NCBI GenBank assembly: GCA_947476275.1
Contig: CANJPQ010000027.1
Coordinates: 1 to 58,595 of the forward strand
DNA: 58,595 nt
From: Fidelibacterota bacterium
GTDB taxonomy: Bacteria; Pseudomonadota; Alphaproteobacteria; Rhodospirillales; Rhodospirillaceae
Direction of reading: 5' to 3'
Shown here piece by piece: positions 36,657 through 45,522 of this stretch (the first letter of the stretch is position 1; every line of letters begins with the position of its first letter). The notes beneath the pieces were generated by a model, which worked only from the letters and a program-made list of their open reading frames with translations, was not told where the DNA came from and ran no database searches. Position numbers and translations under genes: made by a program.

Positions 36657-37403
36657 CTAGAAGAAGTTCATCCGACGCTCGAGTTCCACGAGTTCGTAAT
36701 AGGTCTGCATGTAGCCGGTCACATGCGCTTTCAGCACGATGTAGTCGCCGTCGTCCGTGACCCACAGGTGATATGGCGGATGGACGTCCGTGCCCATGTA
36801 GTTGTCGTCGTGGTTCGTGCCCCATGCGAAGTGCAGGGCGTCGAAGGTCCCGGCCTTCACGGTGATGCGTTCCTTGCCGAGGAAGGATTGCGTGGACCCG
36901 ATCGGCCGTCGGATCAGCACCGGACCGTCCGCGCCGCGATGGTGCAGGGAGCACATATAGGACGGCGGCGTCACCTGGGTGCCGGGACCTTTTGACAGGT
37001 CGTAGCAATTCAGATGCTGACCGTCGGCCTGGATCGGATGGGTACCGAAGTAGGCGATAGGGCCGTCGTGCTCGAAGCGGGTCGAGATGCGGCCTTCCTT
37101 CTGGGTGAAGCCTTCGCACTCCGCGGTCTTCTCCGTGAAGCGATACCAGGCGGAGCCGACGAAAGCCTCGTCCACGGTGATCTGCACGAAAGCTTCGCGT
37201 GGCTGCCAATTCTTGTCGAAGTTGCAGATGGAATCCCGCAGCACACGCGGCGAGTTCTCGTCGATGGAACAATGGGCGCGCAAGGTGCGGCGGCCATCGA
37301 CATGCTTGGTGATGATATAGGTCTCGCCGCCGCGAACCTTGTCGAGAATCTCTTTTTTCTTCGACGTGTAGAGGAGCCGGCCGCGAATGGTTTCGTGCTG
37401 CAT
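36657..37403 (-). CDS. Conserved protein, paralogue A of a family found twice in this window
   Basis: A 248-residue protein without signal peptide. Landmarks are NWQPREAFVQITVD, SAWYRFTEK, IAYFGTHPIQADGQHLNCYD, ITVKAGTFDALHFAWG and LWVTDDGDYIVLK. The same landmarks in the same order occur in the protein at 46983-47675, so the two are clearly homologous. The family is not one I can name; the pattern of paired strands suggests a beta-rich ligand-binding fold similar to DUF3108-like proteins. It lies immediately upstream of the serine hydrolase gene on the same strand. Confidence 0.65.
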   Translation of the reverse strand: MQHETIRGRLLYTSKKKEILDKVRGGETYIITKHVDGRRTLRAHCSIDENSPRVLRDSICNFDKNWQPREAFVQITVDEAFVGSAWYRFTEKTAECEGFTQKEGRISTRFEHDGPIAYFGTHPIQADGQHLNCYDLSKGPGTQVTPPSYMCSLHHRGADGPVLIRRPIGSTQSFLGKERITVKAGTFDALHFAWGTNHDDNYMGTDVHPPYHLWVTDDGDYIVLKAHVTGYMQTYYELVELERRMNFF

Positions 37404-37482
37404 GAAGCCTCCCGTGTTGAAGGCATACTTTGCACGGTCTGTGCCGCGTTGGTAAACCCTCAAGGCGAGAAGGTCTCGAAGG

Positions 37483-37677
37483 TCATGCGAGGCGCTTATA
37501 GCCCTTGGGCCCGAGGAAGTACCACAGGATGAACCCGACCAACGGTAGCAGGAGGATGATGATCACCCAGAGCGCCTTGGTGCCGGTGGTGGCGTTGCTG
37601 CCGATGATGCTGATGATCGCGTAGACGTCGGCGATCAGGACAAGCAGTCCGATAAGGCCGTTGGAACCATATGGCAT
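37483..37677 (-). CDS. Small membrane protein with PLD-nuclease N-terminal (PF13396-like) domain
   Basis: A 64-residue two-helix protein: LIGLLVLIADVYAIISIIG, then the signature TGTKALWVIIILLLPLVGFILWYFLGPKG. This domain is normally the membrane anchor of cardiolipin synthases, but it also occurs alone, as here. The role is unknown. Confidence 0.8.
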   Translation of the reverse strand: MPYGSNGLIGLLVLIADVYAIISIIGSNATTGTKALWVIIILLLPLVGFILWYFLGPKGYKRLA

Positions 37678-37764
37678 GACGCAAGCTTCCGCACTGTCCG
37701 GCGCCGAATGTACCGGTTCACGCCCTTAAACGTTGCGGATCGAATTTCGTTACGCGCCCATAGA

Positions 37765-38826
37765 TCAAGCCGCGGCGGTGGCGGCCTCGGTAGCGGCTCC
37801 GCTATTGGCCGATGCGCCGCTTTGCGGGGGCGGGGCACCCATCACGACCTTGTTTCGGCCGGTCTCTTTGGCGACGTAAAGCGCCTCGTCGGCGCGCTTG
37901 ATCCAGGCCTCTCTGCTGGCATCGCCCAGCAGCTCGCTGACGCCCACGCTGACCGTCACCGGCCGGTCCTTGATCAATTCGGCCTCGTTGATAAGGGAGC
38001 GCAGCAGTTCCGCCCGCGTCATAGCATCGCCGATCGTGGTGTCCGGCAGGAACAGCAGGAACTCCTCGCCGCCGATGCGGAACACCTTGTCGAGCTTGCG
38101 CGACCGCTGCGTGATGAGGGCGACCAGGCCCTTCAGCACCTTGTCACCGACATCGTGGCCGAATTGGTCGTTGATCTTCTTGAAGTGATCGATGTCGACC
38201 ATCAGTACCGAAGCCGGCGCCTTGACGCGGCGATTGCGTTCCATCGCATCGCCCAGGGTCGCCTCCATATGGCGCCGGTTGAAAGCGCCGGTGAGGGGAT
38301 CTGTCACCGCCAGGTCGAGCAACTCCTGCTGCAGCCGGCTGATGACGTTCAGCACGATATTGATGATGACGATCGTGAGCGTGAGCGAGAAGACGAAACG
38401 GATCGTCACGTCGGCGCCGAATAGATTGTTGATGAAGATGGCGGACGCAATCAGCAGGGCGCCGCTGCCGATGTTGGCGAGCAGGCGCGGCAGTACGAAG
38501 TAGAAAAACAGCACTGCGGGGAACGCCCACATCGCCCCGTAGATGCCCTGCTGCGACAGCGACAGCCCCATCGCCGCGATCATCGGAATCAGCAGGACCG
38601 GATAGGGGATGGGTGGCTTGCGCTGGGCCTTGATCGCCCAGGCGTCGATTGCGAACGTGACCACCACCGACAGCAGCGCAACGCCCAGCAGATATCGGCC
38701 GGTGATGAAGTCGTTGATGACGAATGGCGTCAGGAAGCCGGCCCCGGCCAACGCCAGAGGGAACATCATCCTGTTCCGGTGGGGCCCTAGGGGATCTCGA
38801 CCTTCAAGCGGATCGATCGGTACCAT
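37765..38826 (-). CDS. Membrane diguanylate cyclase with intact GGEEF and I-site
   Basis: A 353-residue enzyme making c-di-GMP. The N-terminal half has about six membrane helices (from FPLALAGAGFLTPFV to IVLNVISRLQQ), a sensor of unknown ligand. The C-terminal GGDEF domain carries LTGAFNRRHM, the active-site RIGGEEFLLFL (about residues 248-257), and RKLD just five residues before it, which is the RxxD inhibitory site, so product feedback is expected. ATG 38826 is preferred; TTG 38838 is also open. The likely c-di-GMP consumer nearby is the PgaC-like cluster 8 kb away. Confidence 0.9.
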   Translation of the reverse strand: MVPIDPLEGRDPLGPHRNRMMFPLALAGAGFLTPFVINDFITGRYLLGVALLSVVVTFAIDAWAIKAQRKPPIPYPVLLIPMIAAMGLSLSQQGIYGAMWAFPAVLFFYFVLPRLLANIGSGALLIASAIFINNLFGADVTIRFVFSLTLTIVIINIVLNVISRLQQELLDLAVTDPLTGAFNRRHMEATLGDAMERNRRVKAPASVLMVDIDHFKKINDQFGHDVGDKVLKGLVALITQRSRKLDKVFRIGGEEFLLFLPDTTIGDAMTRAELLRSLINEAELIKDRPVTVSVGVSELLGDASREAWIKRADEALYVAKETGRNKVVMGAPPPQSGASANSGAATEAATAAA

Positions 38827-39155
38827 TTCTCTCGCCAAGACGCTTTCCCCTGGAGGCTGCGCGGCGCGCTCAGCCCGGGACGATTATGAGGGCAAGCCTG
38901 CGTGAGCGAAAGAAGAAGCGGCATAAAGATTTGAGCCGAAACAACATTTTGAAGTAATCGAAATGCGCCTTTCCCCAGTGTGTTAGCAAAACATTTTTGG
39001 CAAACAATGACCGCCTGTCTGGCCGAAGAACGCGACAGGTGGCATCGCTGACAAAGCGGCCGGCGGATCGTTCTCGCTGATCCGTGATGGGGGGCAAAAC
39101 TCGGCTGTGGCAGTCTGTCGCGGTTCGCATCGTGTGTAGGAGTGGGAGAGCAGCT
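38827..39155. other. Gene-free region between divergent genes
   Basis: About 330 nt separate the diguanylate cyclase (minus) from the DUF1428 gene (plus). Base composition is more AT-rich around 38930-39010. I see no open frame, hairpin terminator or RNA gene; it should contain the two divergent promoters. Confidence 0.5.
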
Positions 39156-39515
39156 ATGTCTTATGTCGATGGATTTGTGATTCCGGTGCCGAAAAAGAAG
39201 CTGCAGGCCTACATCAAGCTGGCCCGGCTGGCCCGCAAGGTGTGGAAGGACCATGGGGCACTGGACTACATGGAATGCGTCGCCGACGATGCACCGGTGG
39301 GTAAGGTCACGTCCTTTCCCCGTAGCGTGAAACTGAAAAGCACCGAGACGGTGATCTTTTCCTACATCGTCTACAAGAACCGGAAGCACCGCGACGCGGT
39401 CATGGCGAAGGTGCTCGCAGACAAGCGCCTGGCAAAGATGATCGACCCGAAAAAGATGCCCTTCGACGGCAAACGGATGATCTTCGGCGGCTTCAAGGCG
39501 GTGGTGACGTTCTAG
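39156..39515 (+). CDS. DUF1428 family protein
   Basis: A 119-residue cytoplasmic protein with MSYVDGFVIPVPKKKLQAY, GALDYMECVADD and MPFDGKRMIFGGF, the conserved blocks of DUF1428 (a small dimeric alpha/beta-barrel ABM-like fold). The ATG is preceded by GGGAGAG. The function is not known. Confidence 0.88.
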   Translation: MSYVDGFVIPVPKKKLQAYIKLARLARKVWKDHGALDYMECVADDAPVGKVTSFPRSVKLKSTETVIFSYIVYKNRKHRDAVMAKVLADKRLAKMIDPKKMPFDGKRMIFGGFKAVVTF

Positions 39516-39610
39516 GGCCTTACTGAGGAGGGCCGGCGTACTTGTCCGCACCGAGACCCAGCCCGGCACAAGGGCCTGCCCGGGTCTCGCTTTCGCCGAT
39601 GAAGGGTCGC

Positions 39611-40063
39611 CTAGGACGGGTCGTGACCCTCGGCTTTCTGGACCGCCGCGCCTGCCGCACGCGCCGCGGCTTCGGGGCTCAGCTTGCCTTTGAAGCCCGG
39701 GGGCGGATCGCTCTTGGTCAGGGACGTGAGTGGGCAAGTCTGTCGATCGTAGTGGATCGAACTGAACTTATCGAAACTGCCGTCGACCTCGAATTTGAAG
39801 CCGATGCGCTGCGCGAACCGCAGGCCGATACAGTGGCCCATCAAATCCGCGCGATACCATTGGCGCTCGCGATCTTGCACGTAGACGGTTTTTTCATCCA
39901 CGACCGTCCAGTTGTCGATCCCGCCCTGACGCGCGAACCGAATGGTCGCCTGCGGGGCAGGGGATGTTTGCGGATTGGAATTCCAATTGATTGGCGGATC
40001 GGCGGCGATGCTCGGTGTCGATAGCAGTACGGCCACGGCCACGGCGGAAAGTGACTTCAGCAT
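39611..40063 (-). CDS. Secreted DUF6491-like protein
   Basis: A 150-residue protein with signal peptide (MLKSLSAVAVAVLLSTPSIAA). The core GIDNWTVVDEKTVYVQDRERQWYRADLMGHCIGLRFAQRIGF and FDKFSSIHYDRQTCPLTSL follows the DUF6491 pattern, with two cysteines likely paired. The C-terminal 30 residues are Ala/Pro/Lys rich. The function is unknown. Confidence 0.7.
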   Translation of the reverse strand: MLKSLSAVAVAVLLSTPSIAADPPINWNSNPQTSPAPQATIRFARQGGIDNWTVVDEKTVYVQDRERQWYRADLMGHCIGLRFAQRIGFKFEVDGSFDKFSSIHYDRQTCPLTSLTKSDPPPGFKGKLSPEAAARAAGAAVQKAEGHDPS

Positions 40064-40179
40064 GACGCAATCTCCTAAAGTCTTCGTACGCCAATACCTT
40101 AGGGCCTGTTTGCGGCGGGCTCATGGCGGAACTGTAACCAATCGACAACCGAGCGTCTGTTTTTGGAGGCGGTGAGAGC

Positions 40180-40422
40180 TTAGCGCGCGGCGCGCATCTT
40201 CCAGAGCGCGTAGAAGCCGATCCCCATCCAGATGACGTTCAGAGCCGCGGACGGTACTGCACCTTTCGCGCCGCTATTGATGATGAAGCCGGCGGCGCCG
40301 ACGACGTTCATCCACTGATAGATCGGTGATTTCGGCCCCAGCTTCTCGAGCGACAAAAGCGCGTAGGACGAAAGGATCAGCACAACGCCGATCCAGCCGA
40401 CGACTTCGATGAAGAGTTCCAT
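40180..40422 (-). CDS. Small three-helix membrane protein (CBU_0592-like)
   Basis: An 80-residue protein with three hydrophobic segments: FIEVVGWIGVVLILSSYALLSL, YQWMNVVGAAGFIINSGAKG and AALNVIWMGIGFYALWKM. This resembles the CBU_0592/SemiSWEET-like single-unit membrane proteins. Transport is possible but unproven. Confidence 0.7.
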   Translation of the reverse strand: MELFIEVVGWIGVVLILSSYALLSLEKLGPKSPIYQWMNVVGAAGFIINSGAKGAVPSAALNVIWMGIGFYALWKMRAAR

Positions 40423-40488
40423 GGGCTCGCCTGTAGATGCCGGAGATGAACGCCGCGCGCGGCATTCTAGCTGGGGGCATCGGGAATA

Positions 40489-42105
40489 CTATTTTCCGAA
40501 GGTAACTTTGCGGATACTGAAATCGCCGTCGCAGGTGACATAGACCGCTCCGTCCTTGCCGACCGTCACGCCGGCGGGCAGGCCCACGCCGTCCGCCGTG
40601 GCGGTGATATGCGCGCCGAAAGGAAGCCCGTCCGCCAGCACTTGCTGCGCCTTGGATTTTGAATCGATTGCGATCAGCCGCCCGGCGCCGGTCTCCGCTA
40701 CGGCGATGCGGCCGTCCTTCATCACGGCAAGACCCTCAGGTCCTTTTAGTCCTGCAGCGATCTCTGCCTTCTGCCCACTCTGCAAATCGATCCGGCTGAT
40801 CGTGCCGGCCCGCGCATCGGCAACCAGCAACGTTGCGCCGTCACGCGCCAAGCCCACCGGTCCCGGGAAACCTTCTGAGAGGGTCGTCACGCCGCTCGCA
40901 TCTACCCGCGCGATCCGCTTGCCGTCCATGTCCGCAACGGCGATTGCGCCATCGTCCAGCAACGCGACGCCATAGGGCGTTTTGATCTCCTTGGTCTCGA
41001 ACTGCACTTTCTCCGTTCCGCGCTCCAGCTTCTGAACGACGCCCAGGCGCACGTTCGAGAGGGCAATGGCATCGCTGCCCACGGCGATGTCGGACGATCC
41101 GCCGGCGCGCAAGCTGCGGGTCGGCACTTTGGTCACCTCGCCGGTCGTCGGATTCACGTTGCGGAAGCCCCAAGGGTCCCCCACCAGCAGGATCTCCGCG
41201 CCGTCCTGCTCGATCATCGCCAAGCCTGCGGGGGAGGAGAACCGGCCGCGCACGATGTCGCGCCGCGCGCCGGTCGTGGGATCGATAGCGAAAATGCTGC
41301 TCTCGCTTGGGCTTGAGCCATAGACCGTGCCGTCCGGCCCGACCGACAAGCCATCTACGCCGCCCGTGATTTTAGCAATCACCGTCACTGCTCCGGTCTG
41401 CGGCTCGATGCGGACCAGATCGCCCGCCTTGGAGATGGTGATGAGTTGGCCGTCATCGGCCACCTTCACGGCACCGCCGTTGTCCTCCGAAATGACTCGC
41501 AGCGTTCCCTTGTCGATGTCGATCTCTACGGCCTTGCCGCCGCGCTGCGGCGCGTAGAGCAGGCCGTTCGCACCGAACGCAAAACTGTTCAGGTCCGGCA
41601 TGTCCTGCATGATCGTGCGCCGTGGCTTCACGCCGCTCGGGTCGTATTCGTACAACGCGTGACCTTCGTTAGCCTGGGCCGTGACCAGGCGGCCGTCTTT
41701 GCTGAACGCGACCGGATTGATGCCGGGCACGGTCTTGTCCAACACCTGCACCTCGCCGCCGGGCTTCTTGTAGCGGAATTCGCCCGTCGCGATGGCCGTC
41801 CACGCCAGGGCGCCATCGGGCCCGGCCGCGACGTCGTCGCCCTCGCCGAAGGGGGCGGGCACGGCGATGTCGACATCGCCGGTCGTGGGATCGACCCGAT
41901 AGATCACTTCCGCCGTCGTGCTGGTGGCGTAGATCTTGCCGTCGAAGCGATTGAAATCGAGCCCATTGATCCGGCGCACAATGTCGCCCTTGTTCGACTG
42001 CCCGGGCACAAGCACGGACATGGTCGGCTTCGGCGGCGGCGCAGAGCACTGCGCCGCCAGTGCGCCGACGACCACCAGTCCCAAGGCCTGCTTCGATGTG
42101 AACAT
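40489..42105 (-). CDS. Exported SMP-30/NHL-type beta-propeller protein
   Basis: A 538-residue protein with a signal sequence ending in a possible lipobox (VGALAAQC). The rest is a series of about ten propeller blades with repeated patterns such as GLDFNRFDGKIYA, GVALLDDGAIAVAD and PVGLARDGATLLVADA, as in SMP-30/gluconolactonase and NHL proteins. Usually one propeller takes six or seven blades, so this may be two stacked propellers or one large one. The ligand or enzymatic role is unknown. ATG 42105 gives the signal peptide. Confidence 0.75.
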   Translation of the reverse strand: MFTSKQALGLVVVGALAAQCSAPPPKPTMSVLVPGQSNKGDIVRRINGLDFNRFDGKIYATSTTAEVIYRVDPTTGDVDIAVPAPFGEGDDVAAGPDGALAWTAIATGEFRYKKPGGEVQVLDKTVPGINPVAFSKDGRLVTAQANEGHALYEYDPSGVKPRRTIMQDMPDLNSFAFGANGLLYAPQRGGKAVEIDIDKGTLRVISEDNGGAVKVADDGQLITISKAGDLVRIEPQTGAVTVIAKITGGVDGLSVGPDGTVYGSSPSESSIFAIDPTTGARRDIVRGRFSSPAGLAMIEQDGAEILLVGDPWGFRNVNPTTGEVTKVPTRSLRAGGSSDIAVGSDAIALSNVRLGVVQKLERGTEKVQFETKEIKTPYGVALLDDGAIAVADMDGKRIARVDASGVTTLSEGFPGPVGLARDGATLLVADARAGTISRIDLQSGQKAEIAAGLKGPEGLAVMKDGRIAVAETGAGRLIAIDSKSKAQQVLADGLPFGAHITATADGVGLPAGVTVGKDGAVYVTCDGDFSIRKVTFGK

Positions 42106-42195
42106 TCGCTCTCCCCCGCATTCCGATGACATGCGCTAAGATACCCCGAGCACAGGGCACCTGTTCAAGCGGTAGCAATCGCGAGTGTCTGGCCG

Positions 42196-42858
42196 CTAAA
42201 AAGGCCTGACGACGCCCAGGAAAGCGGCGATCGCCACCAGCGCCCAGATCACCAACACGGACGACAATAGGGACTTCTGAAGCAATGTCGGCGGCGAGCC
42301 GGGCGGCGGCGCTTTTCCCGCTCGCGCCGCGGCGTCCATGCGGAATAGGGCGATACGCAGGAAGATGCCGGTCAACAGGATCAGGCCGAACACGACGATT
42401 TTTGCGGAGAGCCATCGATCTTGGATCGGGCCGCCGGTCACGAGGCACGAAACACCGAAGCCGATGAGAGTGACCATCAGTGCAGCGCGAAAGCCAAGAT
42501 CGATTTTCCAGATGGTCCGGCCCAATGGTGTCTGGGGCTGGAGATAGATCGTCCAAACCATCCACAGCCAGACAACGCACGCCAGCACAGCGGCCACGAG
42601 GCCGACGCCCTGAACGGGAGATCCGTATTGCGATGCCAGGATCAGGCCCGCGGGGAATATCAGGACCAGCGCTGACCGCGGTCCCATGTCGATGAGGTGC
42701 CCGACCTTGCGGACCAGAGCCCGTGCTTCATCGCTGATCCCTGGTCGGCGCGCCGCGCGGCCGCACAGCCACACACCCAAGTCCGCCCCGAGCCAGTAGC
42801 AGAACATCAGCACGTGGAAGAACACGACAAGACGATATGGATCGATACTCATTCTCAT
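42196..42858 (-). CDS. Polytopic inner-membrane protein
   Basis: A 220-residue protein with about six helices; the first carries FFHVLMFCYWLGADLGVWLC and others carry VVWLWMVWTIYLQPQ and WLSAKIVVFGLILLTGIFLRIALF. The histidine- and tryptophan-containing helices resemble those of CopD/cytochrome b-type membrane proteins and the PF06181-like protein at 21884. No catalytic motif is recognisable. Confidence 0.65.
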   Translation of the reverse strand: MRMSIDPYRLVVFFHVLMFCYWLGADLGVWLCGRAARRPGISDEARALVRKVGHLIDMGPRSALVLIFPAGLILASQYGSPVQGVGLVAAVLACVVWLWMVWTIYLQPQTPLGRTIWKIDLGFRAALMVTLIGFGVSCLVTGGPIQDRWLSAKIVVFGLILLTGIFLRIALFRMDAAARAGKAPPPGSPPTLLQKSLLSSVLVIWALVAIAAFLGVVRPF

Positions 42859-43004
42859 TCTCCTGGATGAGACCGGACTTTAGGCGATGTCGCCGCCGCG
42901 TGCAGCACGCGATTGCCCACAGTGCGCGTAGCGGCCTCGCAGGATTTGTTCCTGACAGAAGGCCTGCCTAGGATGCTGCGAATGTTTGGCGTCAGGAGAG
43001 ACGG

Positions 43005-43982
43005 ATGAAGCGCGTTGCGATCCTCGTGGGAGTTTTGGTCGTCGTCCTGGCGGTGTTGATACTGTCTCTGCGCGTCGGCATGTGGGCGCCTAAGACCGAA
43101 GACGTGCTGGCAAAGTACGCCGCGCCGCCATCCAAATTTGTCGATATCAACGGCATCAAGGTCCACCTGCGCGACGAAGGCAGCGGGCCGGTAGTCGTCA
43201 TGGTGCACAGCTCCATGACAGACTTGAACATCTGGAACGGTGTCGCCGACGCTCTGAAGAAAAACTATCGCGTTATCCGCTACGACTGGCCACCGTACGG
43301 CTTCAGCACCGATCCGAAGGAAGACTTCGGCACGGACAAAGCCGCGGCATTGCTCGGTGGCGTGGCGGACTATCTCAAGCTGAACGAGTTTACCATCGTC
43401 GCAAGTTCCAGCGGCGCGACCCTTTCGGTGGTCTATGCGGCGGCCCATCCGGATCGGGTGAACGGCCTTGCGCTGTCCTCGCTTCCGCTCGAATTGCCGC
43501 CGGGCCGCAGCATCGATTGGCGCGTGGACGCAATCGGCTGGGCGCATCGCAATTTCTTCCCAGACTACTATCCGCGCTTCTATTACGACCTGACGTTGCC
43601 GCGTCTGGTGGGTGACGTGCGCAATCTCAAGCCCGAGATCGTCGAATGGTATTATCAGACTAACAACATCCCGGACCGCCAACGTCGCATCAGCAAGTAC
43701 ATCGCGGCGAATCAGAAAGGGCTGTGGAAGAAGGGCGCGACTGCGGAGGCGGGACAGATCGAGAAGCCGATCCTGCTGCAATGGGGCGACAGCGATCCAG
43801 TGCTGCCGGCCGATCTCGGCGACAAGGCCGCGAAGGATTTCGCTAAAGCCCAGGTGAAGATCATTCACTACAAGGATGTGGGCCACTATCCGATGTTCGA
43901 GATTCCCCAGAAGATGGCGGAAGACATCGAGGCTTGGCTCGACACCGGCGTTGCGGTGCCGGTCTCGATCGGTCCGCCATAG
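43005..43982 (+). CDS. Membrane-anchored or exported alpha/beta-hydrolase
   Basis: A 325-residue protein with an N-terminal hydrophobic helix (ILVGVLVVVLAVLILSL), then the alpha/beta-hydrolase fold: oxyanion region VVMVHSSMTDLNIW, nucleophile elbow ASSSGATLS (Ser, with Ala and Ala replacing the outer glycines of GxSxG), acid in WGDSDPVLPADLGD and base His in KDVGHYPMFEIP. The substrate is unknown. A hairpin follows the gene. Confidence 0.82.
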   Translation: MKRVAILVGVLVVVLAVLILSLRVGMWAPKTEDVLAKYAAPPSKFVDINGIKVHLRDEGSGPVVVMVHSSMTDLNIWNGVADALKKNYRVIRYDWPPYGFSTDPKEDFGTDKAAALLGGVADYLKLNEFTIVASSSGATLSVVYAAAHPDRVNGLALSSLPLELPPGRSIDWRVDAIGWAHRNFFPDYYPRFYYDLTLPRLVGDVRNLKPEIVEWYYQTNNIPDRQRRISKYIAANQKGLWKKGATAEAGQIEKPILLQWGDSDPVLPADLGDKAAKDFAKAQVKIIHYKDVGHYPMFEIPQKMAEDIEAWLDTGVAVPVSIGPP

Positions 43983-43991
43983 AGGATGATC

Positions 43992-44016
43992 GGGTCAGGT
44001 TGCTTCAACCTGGCCC
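43992..44016 (+). terminator. Hairpin after the hydrolase gene
   Basis: An 11-bp stem GGGTCAGGTTG / CAACCTGGCCC (one G-T pair) with a 3-nt loop lies 10 nt after the hydrolase stop. There is no strong T tract, so it may be a weak terminator or an mRNA-end stabiliser. Confidence 0.6.
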
Positions 44017-44106
44017 GTGATCGTGCTTAGGCCCTCCAGATTTGTACGTCGCGCATCGCTTGCTCAGGAGCAGAGCAGTTGCTGTGTACCGCGAGATTCA
44101 AACGGC

Positions 44107-44124
44107 CTTTGACCGGGGTCAAAG
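44107..44124 (+). promoter_or_regulatory. FNR/Dnr-type operator upstream of the group II globin
   Basis: A near-perfect palindrome: CTTTGACC and GGTCAAAG separated by GG. It contains TTGAC-N4-GTCAA, which is the FNR/Dnr/NnrR consensus TTGAY-N4-RTCAA. It ends 32 nt before the globin ATG, a position that suits an activator at about -40 only if the transcript start is close to the ATG, and a repressor otherwise. Confidence 0.7.
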
Positions 44125-44156
44125 CAAGGCGGGTGCGGAATTCCTTTACTTAGGCC

Positions 44157-44552
44157 ATGAACGCAGAGTCAACGGACGCGGAAGACGAACTCAGCCCCTA
44201 TGATCTCATGGGAGGTGCGGAGACGGTTCGCGCCATCGTGGATCGCTTCTACGACATCATGGATACCGACCCGGCCGCCGCGGCAATCCGCGCCATGCAC
44301 GGTCCTGATTTAGGGCCGATGCGGGATCGCCTCTTCGACTTCATGAGCGGCTGGCTGGGTGGACCGCGGCTCTATCATGGGTGCGTGGTTGGCGCCCACC
44401 GGCGGTTCGCGATCGGGATCGCAGAACGCGACCAGTGGCTGATGTGCATGAGTCGCGCCTTGGAAGACGCGAGCGTAGATTCTACGGCGCGCGAAATTCT
44501 GGCTAAGCCGATGTACGCCATCGCCGACATCATGAGGAACGATCGCGCTTAA
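44157..44552 (+). CDS. Group II truncated haemoglobin (GlbO-like)
   Basis: A 131-residue 2-on-2 globin. The sequence from YDLMGGAETVRAIVDRFYDIMD to FMSGWLGGPRLYHG, with AHRRFAIG and RDQWLMCMSRAL, matches group II truncated haemoglobins; the Trp at the G8 position lies in WLMCM and the proximal His in the GAHRRF region. These proteins bind O2 or NO. An FNR-type box lies upstream. It converges with the cytochrome c lipoprotein gene with a 4-nt overlap. Confidence 0.9.
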   Translation: MNAESTDAEDELSPYDLMGGAETVRAIVDRFYDIMDTDPAAAAIRAMHGPDLGPMRDRLFDFMSGWLGGPRLYHGCVVGAHRRFAIGIAERDQWLMCMSRALEDASVDSTAREILAKPMYAIADIMRNDRA

Positions 44553-44953
44553 GGGCGTGGAATTCCCTCGCAGGACTGCGGGTCGGACGTCGTCTTCTTG
44601 AGATAGGCGATGAGTGCGGTCCGTTCGCCTTCCAGGTGATAGCCGGCGAAGCCCATCTTTGTGCCCGGCAGAAAACTGAGCGGCGCCTTGAGAAAGGCAT
44701 CGAGGGTCTTTTCATCCCAGGTCAGCCCGGAATCTTTCACGACCTGAGAGTAGGAATATCCGACCGCCGTAGCAGCGGGGCGTCCGACAAGCCAGCAGTG
44801 GTAGGGCCCCGACTTGTTCTCGCGCATGTCATGGCAGCCCTTGCATATTTGATAGAGCTGTTCGCCGCGAGCCAACTGATTCTCCGCACTCTCTCCGCAG
44901 GCGGAGAGTATGGGCAGCACGAGGGCGAGTGCCAGTATTGAGGAACGTGTCAT
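44549..44953 (-). CDS. Cytochrome c lipoprotein under an NsrR-like operator
   Basis: A 134-residue class I cytochrome c. The signal ends in lipobox ILSAC (C19), haem site CKGCH (residues 37-41), and axial Met in LPGTKMGFAGY. It resembles the short monohaem cytochromes of the c552/c-556 type that feed respiratory or NO-handling enzymes. The NsrR-like operator 14-36 nt upstream suggests derepression by nitric oxide. Confidence 0.85.
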   Translation of the reverse strand: MTRSSILALALVLPILSACGESAENQLARGEQLYQICKGCHDMRENKSGPYHCWLVGRPAATAVGYSYSQVVKDSGLTWDEKTLDAFLKAPLSFLPGTKMGFAGYHLEGERTALIAYLKKTTSDPQSCEGIPRP

Positions 44954-44966
44954 TGGAGCGACCTTT

Positions 44967-44989
44967 AAGAGGTATAATAGATATATCTT
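44967..44989 (-). promoter_or_regulatory. NsrR-like operator upstream of the cytochrome c gene
   Basis: A 23-nt site with arms AAGAGGTATAA and AGATATATCTT around one central base. Compared by eye with the NsrR consensus (AAGATGYATTT-N-AAATRCATCTT) it matches at 17 of 22 fixed positions. It ends 13 nt before the cytochrome ATG and would overlap its promoter (TATTAT on the minus strand). Confidence 0.7.
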
Positions 44990-45025
44990 ATAGCGGCATG
45001 CGGCCCTTGCGGGGACGAAGATGAT

Positions 45026-45472
45026 TTAGCCCATAAGGCGGGCGATCAGCTTTCGCGAGTTCGCTGAGTTGGTGGGAGGCAGGAGGTCCGGCAACCGGTA
45101 ACGGTCCAAGGTGGCGAGAAAGCTTTGGCTGGCCTCGTGGAGGGCGGACTTCAACACGCAGGCGGGCAGCATCGGACACGCCCGGTTGGCCGAATCGAAA
45201 CACTCGGCGACATCCATGTTGTCCTCTGTGTCGCGCACAACACCGCCGATGTTGATGGTTTCCGCGGGGCGGGCGAGGCGCATGCCGCCGCCCTTGCCCC
45301 GCACAGTCTCGACATAGCCTTGCTGAGCAAGGCGTTGCACGACTTTGGTGAGGTGATTGGCCGAGATGCCATACACCCGCGCGATCTCCGGAATCGTCAC
45401 CAGTCTGTCCGTCTGGAGTCCGAGGTACATCAAGGTCCGCAAGGCGTAGTCCGTGAAGCGCGTGAGCTGCAT
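45026..45472 (-). CDS. nsrR: Rrf2-family NO-sensing repressor NsrR
   Basis: A 148-residue regulator. N-terminal winged helix: LTRFTDYALRTLMYLGLQ and the recognition helix VYGISANHLTKVVQRLAQQGYVET. Three cluster-binding cysteines C91, C99 and C105 lie in ECFDSANRACPMLPACVLK, the spacing type seen in NsrR (C...C-PxxPAC), so it should carry an Fe-S cluster that is nitrosylated by NO. It is divergent from the group III globin gene and shares an operator with it, implying autoregulation. The cytochrome gene lies downstream on the same strand, with its own operator. Confidence 0.88.
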   Translation of the reverse strand: MQLTRFTDYALRTLMYLGLQTDRLVTIPEIARVYGISANHLTKVVQRLAQQGYVETVRGKGGGMRLARPAETINIGGVVRDTEDNMDVAECFDSANRACPMLPACVLKSALHEASQSFLATLDRYRLPDLLPPTNSANSRKLIARLMG

Positions 45473-45516
45473 ATCGACTGCCTTCTTTTCGCAGGACTCA
45501 GGGACACCGCTTCAAC

Positions 45517-45522
45517 TATAAT
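45517..45522 (+). promoter_or_regulatory. Consensus -10 box just before the group III globin start
   Basis: TATAAT ends 7 nt before the globin ATG at 45530. Transcription would begin at or next to the A of the ATG, giving a leaderless or nearly leaderless mRNA. No convincing -35 box is visible; GGACTC at 45494 is the best candidate. The NsrR-like operator overlaps this box. Confidence 0.5.
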